From positions 1 to 15,221 of the forward strand of contig JABDQS010000221.1 of assembly GCA_013042125.1 (NCBI GenBank): a stretch of DNA of 15,221 nucleotides, given 5' to 3'. Position 1 is the stretch's first letter; every line of letters starts with the position of its first letter. The notes under the pieces are model-generated. The model saw only the letters and a list, made by a program, of their open reading frames with translations. It was not told the DNA's origin and ran no database searches. Shown in pieces: positions 8,404 to 15,221 of this stretch. Origin of the DNA: Eudoraea sp. (GTDB lineage Bacteria > Bacteroidota > Bacteroidia > Flavobacteriales > Flavobacteriaceae). The translations under genes and the position numbers were made by a program.

Positions 8404-10080
8404 ATGATTTTAAAAATGCGCGTTATTGCCGGACTGTTAAGTGCCGGTTTATTGGTAATAGGATGCGGGAGCACAAATATTGTGTCTACCCCCATTGAGA
8501 ATATAGATGCCATTCCTTTAAAGGTGTCACCTTTAACAGATACACAGAGGCAACATTGGGGCCATGCCGACCTCATCTCGGACACTATTCCGGGAATGAG
8601 TGTGGACAAAGCCTATGAAGAGATCATAGGGAATAAAAAAGGTAAAAAAGTGATCGTCGCTGTGCTAGACTCCGGCATAGACCTGGAGCATGAGGATCTT
8701 GACGATGTGATCTGGACAAATCCCGGAGAAAAAGCGGGCAACGGTCTTGATGATGATGGCAATGGTTATGTTGATGATGTTCATGGATATAATTTTTTGG
8801 GTGGATCATATAATGAACAACTAGAATATGCAAGGATATTGAGATTAAAACTTGGAGATGAAGCACTGCGCGCCAGGGCTCAGAAAAAATTGGATGAGGA
8901 AGTAAAGAAGGCTGCAGAAACAAAACAGATCATTCTTAAGAACATCCAGCAAACCACCCCGGTTCTCGATATTGTGAAAAAATCTCATTTGGCTATTTCA
9001 AAACAGTTAGGAAAAGAAAACTATACCAAGGAAGAGGTTGAGGCAATTTCTACTACTGATCCGGATCTGCAGCGCAGTATGAATGTCGTACAGCAGATGT
9101 TAAATTATGGAGACACTATACCGGGGGTCATAAAACTTATTGAGGCAGATATGGCCAATTTTGAAGAAGGGCTGGCATATTACTCTGAAAAGTTGGACTA
9201 CCATCTGAATGTCGATTTTAATGGAAGAAAAGTGGTGGGTGATGATCCTTACAACGTATCAAACACCAACTATGGGGATGGAGATCCCATGTATCAGAAT
9301 AAAGAAGAAAGTCATGGTACACATGTGGCAGGTATTATCGCTGCCGAGCGAAATAATGGCCTTGGTGCCAACGGGGTGGCTAACAATGTAGCCATAATGA
9401 GCATCAGAGCCGTACCAAATGGGGACGAATACGATAAAGATATTGCGATGGGGATCCGGTATGCAGTAGATAATGGTGCCAAGATCATTAATGCCAGTTT
9501 TGGGAAATCCTTTTCTCCGAATCCGGAATGGGTATATGATGCTATTAAATATGCCGCTGACAATGATGTGCTTATTGTACATGCGGCAGGAAATGATGGA
9601 ATGGATCTGGATAACCTTCAAAATCCTGGTTTCCCAAACGATCATAGCTTTAGCGGTTCAGAATATGCCGATAATGTGATCACAGTGGGGGCGATTGACC
9701 AAACCTATGGTTCAGAAATGGTATCCTCGTTTTCTAATTACGGAGCCAGCAATGTAGATGTGTTTGCGCCCGGTGGCGCTATCTATTCTTCTCTTCCCGG
9801 AAGTAAATATGAATTTCAGGGCGGGACTTCCATGGCCGCTCCAGCAGTTAGCGGAGTCGCCGCTCTGATTCGTTCTTATTATCCAAATTTAAGCGCATCC
9901 GAAACAAAAACGATCCTGATGGACTCCGGACTCAGCACTAAAATGTCTGTCGTAGTGGCGGGGGACCCATCAAAGGCCGAAACATTCGATCAGCTTTCGC
10001 GATCAGGGAAAATGGTGAATGCCTATAATGCCCTTATCATGGCCAATATCATGTCTAACAAAAAAAGTAAATTACCATAA
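8404..10080 (+). CDS. S8 family serine protease (subtilase), lipoprotein
   Basis: Lipoprotein endopeptidase of 558 residues. The signal peptide ends LLVIGC with Cys21 as the lipidated residue. The catalytic triad is complete: Asp89 in VAVLDSGID, His304 in SHGTHVAG and Ser476 in GGTSMAAP, with oxyanion Asn397 in HAAGND. An acidic loop NGLDDDGNGYVDD at 113-125 follows the Asp strand and looks like a calcium site, common in bacterial subtilases. Between Asp89 and His304 there are about 215 residues, far more than in a minimal subtilisin. About residues 135-270 of this are a mainly helical, charged insert. There is no classical I9 propeptide and no type IX secretion tail, so it is probably tethered to a membrane by its lipid. 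The M1 aminopeptidase gene starts one base after its stop, indicating tight coupling. Family call is secure; natural substrates are not known. Confidence 0.95.
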   Translation: MILKMRVIAGLLSAGLLVIGCGSTNIVSTPIENIDAIPLKVSPLTDTQRQHWGHADLISDTIPGMSVDKAYEEIIGNKKGKKVIVAVLDSGIDLEHEDLDDVIWTNPGEKAGNGLDDDGNGYVDDVHGYNFLGGSYNEQLEYARILRLKLGDEALRARAQKKLDEEVKKAAETKQIILKNIQQTTPVLDIVKKSHLAISKQLGKENYTKEEVEAISTTDPDLQRSMNVVQQMLNYGDTIPGVIKLIEADMANFEEGLAYYSEKLDYHLNVDFNGRKVVGDDPYNVSNTNYGDGDPMYQNKEESHGTHVAGIIAAERNNGLGANGVANNVAIMSIRAVPNGDEYDKDIAMGIRYAVDNGAKIINASFGKSFSPNPEWVYDAIKYAADNDVLIVHAAGNDGMDLDNLQNPGFPNDHSFSGSEYADNVITVGAIDQTYGSEMVSSFSNYGASNVDVFAPGGAIYSSLPGSKYEFQGGTSMAAPAVSGVAALIRSYYPNLSASETKTILMDSGLSTKMSVVVAGDPSKAETFDQLSRSGKMVNAYNALIMANIMSNKKSKLP

Positions 10081-10081
10081 T

Positions 10082-11950
10082 ATGAGCAGGAGCAACAGAT
10101 TTTTGTCAGTATTTTTCTTTGTAGTAATAACGGGAATATTCGGATATTCCCAGGGAAATACCGCCTATTGGCAGCAGGAAGTAGACTATACCATGGATGT
10201 GACCATGGATGTTGAAACCTACAGGTATACCGGGGATCAAACCCTGGTTTACACCAACAAGTCCCCCGATCCCTTAACGAGGGTTTATTACCATATGTAT
10301 TTCAATGCCTTTCAGCCGGGAAGTGAAATGGATATTCGTCTACAAAATATCTCAGATCCAGATAGAAGAATGTTTGTAGATGGGAAAAGCAGAATTGCAG
10401 ATCTGGGTCCGGCCGAAATAGGATCTCTGAAGGCAACTTCGCTGACCCAGGATGGAAAAGAGGTTTCTTATAATTTGGAGGGTACTATACTTGTAGTGTC
10501 CTTAGATCACCCCATTGAGCCCGGGGCCTCTTCCACTTTAAAAATGACCTTTGAGGGACAGGTGCCAATTCAGATCAGACGTTCTGGCCGGGATAATAAA
10601 GAAGGTGTGGCGCTTTCTATGAGCCAATGGTATCCCAAAATGGCGGAATATGATTTTGAAGGTTGGCACGCAGATCCTTATATCGCCAGAGAATTCCATG
10701 GTGTATGGGGCAATTTCGACGTGTCTATCACCCTCGATAAGAATTATACGGTTGGAGGTACAGGCTATTTGCAAAATCCAGATGAAATAGGGCACGGGTA
10801 TGAAACACCCGGGACCAAAGTAAAAAGAGTGAGAGGGAAAAACCTTACCTGGCATTTTAAGGCGCCTATGGTACACGACTTTATGTGGGCCGCAGATCCT
10901 GAGTATATACATGATACTCTGCCAATGGAGAATGGGCCCACCCTTCATTTCTTCTATAAAAACAAGCCTGAGATCCTTGAGAATTGGAAGAATTTACAGC
11001 CGAAGACCGCAGAAGCAATGAGGTTCTTCAGTGAGAATATTGGCCCTTATCCCTATAAACAGTACTCTGTGGTTCAGGGGGGAGACGGCGGTATGGAATA
11101 TGCCATGAGCACCCTTATTACCGGAGAACGAAAATTCGAAAGCCTGGTAGGTGTTATGGTCCACGAATTGGCGCATTCCTGGTTCCAGCATATTTTGGCA
11201 ACGAATGAAGCCAAACACGAATGGATGGATGAAGGTTTCACTTCTTTTATCTCCAGTCTTTGTATGAATGCTGTTATGAACCAGCAGAAGCCTAACCCCT
11301 TTGAAGGTTCATACAATGGATACTATTCCCTGGTGAACTCCGGAAAGGAACACCCTCAAACAACACACGCAGACCGCTATGAATTCAATGCTGCCTATGG
11401 CAGATCTGCCTATAGTAAAGGAGCGGTGTTTCTTGCTCAGCTTGGGTATGTCATCGGACAAGATAAATTGATGGCCACACTACAGAAATATTTCGAGGAT
11501 TTTAAATTTAAACACCCTACACCAAACGACATTAAGCGTACGGCTGAAAAAGTATCGGGAATGGAATTAGACTGGTATCTCACAGACTGGACGCAAACAA
11601 CAAATACCATTGATTATGGGATCAAAGAAGTGTCTGAGAATGAGGGAGGCACTGAAATAAATTTAGAACGTATTGGCCTAATGCCAATGCCTATGGATGT
11701 GTTAGTGGTCTATAATGACGGAACTCAGGAAACCTTTTATGCGCCATTGCAAATGATGCGTGGAGAAAAGGATAATCCTTATGAGGGGATAACGCGAACT
11801 GTATTGCCAGACTGGGCCTGGGCTTATCCAAACTATATATTCAGGATAGATCGGCCTCTGGCCAATGTAAAGGCTATTGTTCTGGATCCTTCTCAGCTGA
11901 TGGCCGATGTAAATATTGAGAATAACGTCTGGTTGCCGAATCAGAAATAA
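10082..11950 (+). CDS. Exported M1 family zinc metallopeptidase (aminopeptidase)
   Basis: From the ATG at 10082 the product is 622 residues with a Sec signal peptide (RFLSVFFFVVITGIFGYSQ), so it acts in the periplasm or outside. The zinc site HELAH at 361-365 is followed 18 residues later by the third ligand Glu384 (WMDEGF), the exact HExxH-x18-E spacing of M1 enzymes. The upstream GGMEY (336-340) is a variant of the exopeptidase GxMEN motif that binds the substrate N-terminus. The all-beta N-terminal domain (about 30-250) and the helical region after the active site fit a compact M1 enzyme without a large C-terminal domain. An earlier in-frame ATG (10019) lies inside the subtilase gene and would bury the signal peptide, so it is rejected. 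An 8-bp hairpin overlaps the signal-peptide codons. It sits one base after the subtilase, suggesting sequential endo- and exo-cleavage of exported substrates. Confidence 0.94.
   Translation: MSRSNRFLSVFFFVVITGIFGYSQGNTAYWQQEVDYTMDVTMDVETYRYTGDQTLVYTNKSPDPLTRVYYHMYFNAFQPGSEMDIRLQNISDPDRRMFVDGKSRIADLGPAEIGSLKATSLTQDGKEVSYNLEGTILVVSLDHPIEPGASSTLKMTFEGQVPIQIRRSGRDNKEGVALSMSQWYPKMAEYDFEGWHADPYIAREFHGVWGNFDVSITLDKNYTVGGTGYLQNPDEIGHGYETPGTKVKRVRGKNLTWHFKAPMVHDFMWAADPEYIHDTLPMENGPTLHFFYKNKPEILENWKNLQPKTAEAMRFFSENIGPYPYKQYSVVQGGDGGMEYAMSTLITGERKFESLVGVMVHELAHSWFQHILATNEAKHEWMDEGFTSFISSLCMNAVMNQQKPNPFEGSYNGYYSLVNSGKEHPQTTHADRYEFNAAYGRSAYSKGAVFLAQLGYVIGQDKLMATLQKYFEDFKFKHPTPNDIKRTAEKVSGMELDWYLTDWTQTTNTIDYGIKEVSENEGGTEINLERIGLMPMPMDVLVVYNDGTQETFYAPLQMMRGEKDNPYEGITRTVLPDWAWAYPNYIFRIDRPLANVKAIVLDPSQLMADVNIENNVWLPNQK
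10132..10151 (+). repeat. Perfect 8-bp hairpin inside the start of the M1 gene
   Basis: GGGAATAT, loop TCGG, ATATTCCC. It begins 50 bases after the M1 start codon, within the signal-peptide codons. It may be chance within coding sequence, or may affect translation or mRNA stability of the distal gene of the operon. Confidence 0.6.
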
Positions 11951-11984
11951 GAAGAAACACAGAGTTGTAAATTAATTGTGGGGG

Positions 11985-13178
11985 TTAATACCAGGGGCTG
12001 TCCTTATACAAGTGATTCTTTGCCGCCTTCTCACGATTGTTGATCAACACATGGGTCTGATCTATCTTTCTATTGCGGAACCCTAACAGGTGAAAAATCG
12101 ACTTGCTGTAGAAACGAGCTACCTTGAGGTTCACCACCAGCTGTGTTTTTGTGGAATCTTTCCAGGATACACCGGGCAATATGGTTAACAGATGGTCTGC
12201 TTTTACCCTTCTCAACGAAGCAGACATTCCCAGGATCCATTTTGGGATCCGTTTTATCATAAAGTATCCTTCCGCTCCAAGTGGTTGATAGAGGGGCATA
12301 AAAAGTATACTCTTTTTCTCTGCATATACGGGCTCCTTATTATAATGGGCCAATAAGGTGCCCTTTGGTACGGGTTCAAAACTTTGGAATGCCGGCTCCA
12401 TTTTAAATGAATCCTCATCGGTAATCGCAAAGCGCTCAATGATCTCGTAGAAATTCATGTTATTGGCAGAAGAAGATTTCAGTTCCTTAAAATGAGTATC
12501 GAAAGAGGGAACCTCTTCTTTTGGGATGGCTCCGGAATAGACCATGGTAAGCCAGAAAAAGGCAATACTGTTAATCCGTGCCTCTTCAGTGGCATGTTGC
12601 CCCGATTCAAAACCCAGGGTAACATAACCAAATTCATTGATGTAACTCAGTAATGGACCCTCCAGATATTCTTCAATCCCCAGAATGATAGGAACAGGGA
12701 AGAGACGGGCGAACTTCCTGTTGATCATAGCATCGTTGATCGTTATAAAAGGAAGTGTTTTACTGGAGGTAGTGTGAAAATCGATAAAATAAAATGGGGC
12801 TTGATGCCTGTCAAAGATCTGATTGATCAGTTCCAGTAATTCGTATAATTCCTTCTCCTCATGTGTGCGTTCTACCTCCTTGCTTTCCTTAATACGCCTA
12901 ATGTCTTCTTTGAGCCATAGGCGATTCAGGTCTTTTTCTACAAAACGCCGCTTCTGTAATATGGCTGGTATATTTCCCATTATGCCATACACACTTCCCT
13001 TTATGTTTTCGGATTTTTTGTTTAGGATCTTAAATACGTTTTCGAGCGCTTGAACACCCGAAGGTTCATTTCCGTGTATTCCTCCAAAAAACACTAAAAC
13101 AGGGCCGGGTTCAGAACCTTGAAAATGCCCAATGATCCTGTTTTGAACTTTCCTGGGGGCTACTAAGGAATCTTTCAT
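11985..13178 (-). CDS. M14-type succinylglutamate desuccinylase/aspartoacylase-like zinc hydrolase
   Basis: Cytoplasmic hydrolase of 397 residues; there is no signal peptide. The carboxypeptidase-like zinc site is present: His35 and Glu38 in GGIHGNEPSG, His135 in FIDFHTTS, the substrate-binding DLNR (83-86, Arg86) and the catalytic Glu191 in GFESGQH. This family removes acyl groups from N-acyl amino acids (aspartoacylase, AstE) or trims gamma-glutamyl-type tails. After about residue 230 comes a beta-rich domain, then an additional C-terminal segment rich in Arg/Lys that I do not recognise. Its ATG is three bases after the stop of the GCS2-CBS gene and in the same frame, so the two are almost certainly co-transcribed and coupled. 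No arginine-catabolism (ast) genes are near, so the astE name is not warranted. The substrate may be the product of the ligase next door; that is inference. Confidence 0.88.
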   Translation of the reverse strand: MKDSLVAPRKVQNRIIGHFQGSEPGPVLVFFGGIHGNEPSGVQALENVFKILNKKSENIKGSVYGIMGNIPAILQKRRFVEKDLNRLWLKEDIRRIKESKEVERTHEEKELYELLELINQIFDRHQAPFYFIDFHTTSSKTLPFITINDAMINRKFARLFPVPIILGIEEYLEGPLLSYINEFGYVTLGFESGQHATEEARINSIAFFWLTMVYSGAIPKEEVPSFDTHFKELKSSSANNMNFYEIIERFAITDEDSFKMEPAFQSFEPVPKGTLLAHYNKEPVYAEKKSILFMPLYQPLGAEGYFMIKRIPKWILGMSASLRRVKADHLLTILPGVSWKDSTKTQLVVNLKVARFYSKSIFHLLGFRNRKIDQTHVLINNREKAAKNHLYKDSPWY

Positions 13179-13181
13179 CGA

Positions 13182-15032
13182 TTAAAGATCGTTGTTTGTA
13201 ATAATGCCCACCAGCTTTTTCTCTTTTACTACAGGGAGGCAGCGTATTTTGTTTTCACTCATTATCCTTTTGGCTTCATCGAGCAACATATCCTCGTCTG
13301 CTGTGATTAGTTCTGTTTTCATGATTTCTCGAATGCTCTGTAGCTTAAGGTCCGGATTGTCCATATAATGTTCAACATCCACCCAGCTGAGAAGGCCAAC
13401 AAGGTTAAGGTCATTATCCAGAATAGGGGTGTGATGTATATTTTTCCAGCGCATCATTTTAAGTACCAGAGCGGCGCTGTCTATGTCTTGTGCGGTAATG
13501 GTCTTACTATTCATCCTGTCCCCTACGGTTACACGTTTCGTTGGAATTTTATACTCATCCCCGCGAGGTAGCTGCCAGGCATCGACGGTATACCTTTTTT
13601 CCTGTCTTTCATACATTGTGGCCACCATTATCTTCAATGCCTCAGGAGCCTTGTATGTCTTTAGAAGTTTTCTGTATGAATTGATCATCCATCTGGAACC
13701 CGAATGAGAGCGAATTCTTTTTTCAATAATAGAGAGGTAGTGTTCTGCGTCCAGGGGTGAAATATTCATGCTGTACAGCCCTCTGAAAGCCATTGGCAAG
13801 AAGTGGTCTAACAACAATTCCTGACTGCTAATCAGCTTGCCTTCCCAATAAAATTGAGCGCCCATCCCATATCTCGCAGCATTGAAAAAATTACCTTTTG
13901 CGTCTTTAAAATCCATTTTTGTGTGGATGTTGTTGTATGTCTTGGGCCTTCCATGCATAAGACCTACCCAGAACATCATATTGGCTATCTCATCGTCTGT
14001 TGTAGGTCCGGATGGTATATACCTGTTCTCTATACGAACATGGGGCTCGTTATCGGTAATTCCATAGCAAAGCCGGTTCCATCTGTAGGTAGTGCCATTA
14101 TGCAGTGACAACGCCTTTAATTTTGGGGTCTTTCCTTCCTTGAGTTGTGATAGGCTATCGGATTCAAAAGTAGTAGTGACCAGACTTCTGAAATTGAGGA
14201 TCGCATCCTTATAGAAATCGGCAATAGAGCCGCTTACCCAATGGTCTCCAAAACTTACCCGGGATTCTTTTTCATTCAAGAAAAAAGTACTGCTCCGGGT
14301 GTCCACGCTTTGCGTAAACAGTGCTATCCTGGTTTCTTCCCAAAGTTCTTTCCCCAATAATAATGGGGAATTAGTGCAAATGGAAAGTACAGGGCCTGCA
14401 ATGGCCTGTGCCCAATTATACGTATCTGCAAAATTGGCCGGATCTATTTGTAAATGCGACTGAAAACTGGTGTTACAACCCTCATAGAGAATAGTATCAT
14501 GATGCAGGTTAACTTCATCTACCCCTTTAATATGTAACTCAATATCATTTTTGCGGATAGCTTTTATTGCTTCATTAAGTACCTGATACCTCAAAACGGG
14601 CGTCATATAATTGTATTCCAAATACTTGTAGGCAATAGTTGGCAAGATGCCTGTAAGGATCACCTTTGCCTTGTGTTTTTGAGCAACCAACTTGGCCTTT
14701 GACAGTAAGGCGTTTAATTCCTTATGAAGTTCTGAAAAACAGCGACCCTCAAGTTTTAAAGGATCCAGGTTTAATTCTAAATTATATTTGTTAAGTTCTG
14801 AGGTAAAGTGTTCATCATCGATCTCTTTTAGTATCTCAACTCCGAGATCTGATGGGTCCCAAAATTCATCCACCAGACAAAACTCCTGTTCGGCTCCTAT
14901 ATGCACAGGTGTTTTTTGAAACATCCCCTTTTCTAACATTATATCAATAGCCTCAATGTCTTTTAATAATTGATCGATATAGATTGTTTTTTCTTCCGCG
15001 CTACTAATCTTATGTACTATTTTTTCTCCCAT
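13182..15032 (-). CDS. Glutamate-cysteine ligase-like (GCS2) carboxylate-amine ligase fused to two CBS domains
   Basis: Product of 616 residues from the ATG at 15032. Residues about 35-470 are a GCS2-type ATP-dependent ligase: GAEQEF (46-51), ELNLDP region near 79-91, HLQID near 193-197, TTYRWNRLCY near 314-323 and RIENRYIPSGPT near 333-344. These match the metal-, ATP- and substrate-binding blocks of the family, which joins a glutamate-like carboxylate to an amine. Residues about 503-616 carry two CBS motifs, usually adenine-nucleotide sensors. The second ends at GIITNNDL, lacking most of its last helix. A GTG at 15068 would add 12 residues but lies inside a hairpin, so the ATG is preferred. 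The M14 hydrolase gene follows after three bases in the same frame. It is divergent from rnpA. True gamma-glutamylcysteine synthesis is possible but not shown; relatives such as YbdK have poorly known substrates. Confidence 0.88.
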   Translation of the reverse strand: MGEKIVHKISSAEEKTIYIDQLLKDIEAIDIMLEKGMFQKTPVHIGAEQEFCLVDEFWDPSDLGVEILKEIDDEHFTSELNKYNLELNLDPLKLEGRCFSELHKELNALLSKAKLVAQKHKAKVILTGILPTIAYKYLEYNYMTPVLRYQVLNEAIKAIRKNDIELHIKGVDEVNLHHDTILYEGCNTSFQSHLQIDPANFADTYNWAQAIAGPVLSICTNSPLLLGKELWEETRIALFTQSVDTRSSTFFLNEKESRVSFGDHWVSGSIADFYKDAILNFRSLVTTTFESDSLSQLKEGKTPKLKALSLHNGTTYRWNRLCYGITDNEPHVRIENRYIPSGPTTDDEIANMMFWVGLMHGRPKTYNNIHTKMDFKDAKGNFFNAARYGMGAQFYWEGKLISSQELLLDHFLPMAFRGLYSMNISPLDAEHYLSIIEKRIRSHSGSRWMINSYRKLLKTYKAPEALKIMVATMYERQEKRYTVDAWQLPRGDEYKIPTKRVTVGDRMNSKTITAQDIDSAALVLKMMRWKNIHHTPILDNDLNLVGLLSWVDVEHYMDNPDLKLQSIREIMKTELITADEDMLLDEAKRIMSENKIRCLPVVKEKKLVGIITNNDL

Positions 15033-15061
15033 GGTGTTAATTGTATCCTTTACGACATTGT

Positions 15062-15090
15062 GGGGCACAAGATACTCTCTTGTGTTCCCC
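15062..15090. promoter_or_regulatory. Bulged hairpin in the leader of the GCS2-CBS gene
   Basis: On the plus strand GGGG-CACAAGA pairs with TCTTGTG-TT-CCCC: an 11-bp stem with a TT bulge and a 5-base loop (TACTC). It lies 30-58 bases upstream of the minus-strand ATG at 15032 and contains the alternative GTG start. No T-run follows on either strand, so it is not a standard terminator. It could act as an operator or as a leader RNA structure. Confidence 0.55.
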
Positions 15091-15096
15091 TAAAAT

Positions 15097-15110
15097 ATGA
15101 TAATTATCAT
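15097..15110. promoter_or_regulatory. Perfect 14-bp palindrome, Fur-superfamily-like operator candidate
   Basis: ATGATAATTATCAT is self-complementary and sits in the 118-base region between the divergent GCS2-CBS and rnpA starts. It contains GATAAT/ATTATC half sites like those of Fur-family boxes, but is shorter than the usual 19 bases, so the regulator cannot be named. A third dyad, AAGTAA/TTACTT (15122-15127 and 15135-15140), lies next to it. Confidence 0.45.
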
Positions 15111-15150
15111 TCCTTCCCGGCAAGTAAATTCTTGTTACTTTTATAATCTT

Positions 15151-15221
15151 ATGAGGTTTAAGTTCCCCAAAGAAGAAAAATTAAAAAGTGAAAAGCAAAT
15201 ACAGGCGATCTTTGAAAAAGG
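15151..15221 (+). CDS. rnpA: Ribonuclease P protein component, N-terminal part (runs off the right edge)
   Basis: Twenty-three complete codons are visible, starting MRFKFPKEEKLKSEKQIQAI and followed by FEKG to the window edge. The FPKEEKLKS and IFEKG pattern is the typical opening of Bacteroidetes RnpA, the basic protein that helps the RNase P RNA mature tRNA 5' ends. In this group the sequence after the start has a K-LKS-K-I--LF--G pattern, which matches here. No Shine-Dalgarno sequence is seen, as usual in this phylum. The catalytic-region RNR motif lies outside the window, so the call rests on the N-terminus alone. It is divergent from the GCS2-CBS operon. Confidence 0.8.
   Translation, partial: MRFKFPKEEKLKSEKQIQAIFEK

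Noticed and set aside
9259..9645. Minus-strand open frame of 128 codons opposite the subtilase
   Set aside because: It covers the catalytic His and oxyanion blocks of the subtilase on the other strand, so it is a shadow of strongly constrained sequence.
11951..11984. Terminator between the convergent M1 and M14 genes
   Set aside because: I looked for a stem followed by a T-run on either strand and found only short AT-rich pairing (AATTAATT), not a usable terminator.
15033..15068. GTG start at 15068 for the GCS2-CBS gene
   Set aside because: It adds 12 residues that look unrelated to the family and lies inside the leader hairpin; the ATG at 15032 gives a natural N-terminus.
15097..15110. Naming the 14-bp palindrome a Fur box
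   Set aside because: It shares half sites but is shorter than the standard box, and no iron gene is next to it, so only a generic operator is proposed.
1..15221. Defence island, prophage, CRISPR array, tRNA or insertion sequence
   Set aside because: No repeats with regular spacing, no transposase or integrase features, no cloverleaf and no recognisable defence domains were seen; gene content is chromosomal housekeeping and envelope/peptide metabolism.

Overview
The window looks like a chromosomal segment of a member of the Bacteroidetes, most likely the family Flavobacteriaceae. The signs are perfect matches to the Bacteroidetes -7 promoter box (TAnnTTTG) ahead of genes, few Shine-Dalgarno sequences, several short lipoprotein signal peptides, a carboxypeptidase-regulatory-like domain opening an outer-membrane receptor, and the familiar lipoprotein subtilase and M1 aminopeptidase types. 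The phylum call is firm and the family call is inference. I see no RNA gene, CRISPR array, insertion sequence, phage gene or integration scar. Gene spacing is tight, and no stretch over 300 bases lacks a gene.

Layout: (1) Positions 1-166, minus strand: N-terminus of an outer-membrane beta-barrel/TonB-dependent-type protein running off the left edge. (2) 317-1543, minus: M28 metallopeptidase lipoprotein with a C-terminal PDZ domain. It is divergent from 1582-2688, plus: a TolB-like PD40 propeller lipoprotein. A perfect 10+2+10 palindrome separates them and supplies a -7 box to each side. (3) 2741-4537, plus: lepA (elongation factor 4), whose stop codon overlaps the stop of a convergent cation/proton antiporter with an RCK/TrkA-N domain (4534-6399, minus). 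(4) 6655-11950, plus: a compact four-gene run with a metallo-beta-lactamase-fold hydrolase, an overlapping exported SMP-30/gluconolactonase-type propeller, a lipoprotein subtilase and an exported M1 aminopeptidase. (5) 15032-11985, minus: a two-gene operon of a glutamate-cysteine-ligase-like (GCS2) enzyme fused to two CBS domains, then an M14-type aspartoacylase/succinylglutamate-desuccinylase-like zinc hydrolase. (6) 15151 to the right edge, plus: the start of rnpA. The rnpA/ligase intergenic region carries three dyads in a row.

Most of the window is ordinary housekeeping and envelope/peptide-turnover content. Four of the ten complete genes encode zinc or serine hydrolases of peptidase families, and three of these are predicted to be exported. 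The part that best fits an incompletely described system is the ligase-CBS plus M14 hydrolase operon: one enzyme type makes an amide bond to a carboxylate and the other cleaves N-acyl amino acids, with an adenine-nucleotide-type sensor domain attached. Its substrate is unknown to me. The overlapping pair of lactonase-fold enzymes is a second, weaker candidate.
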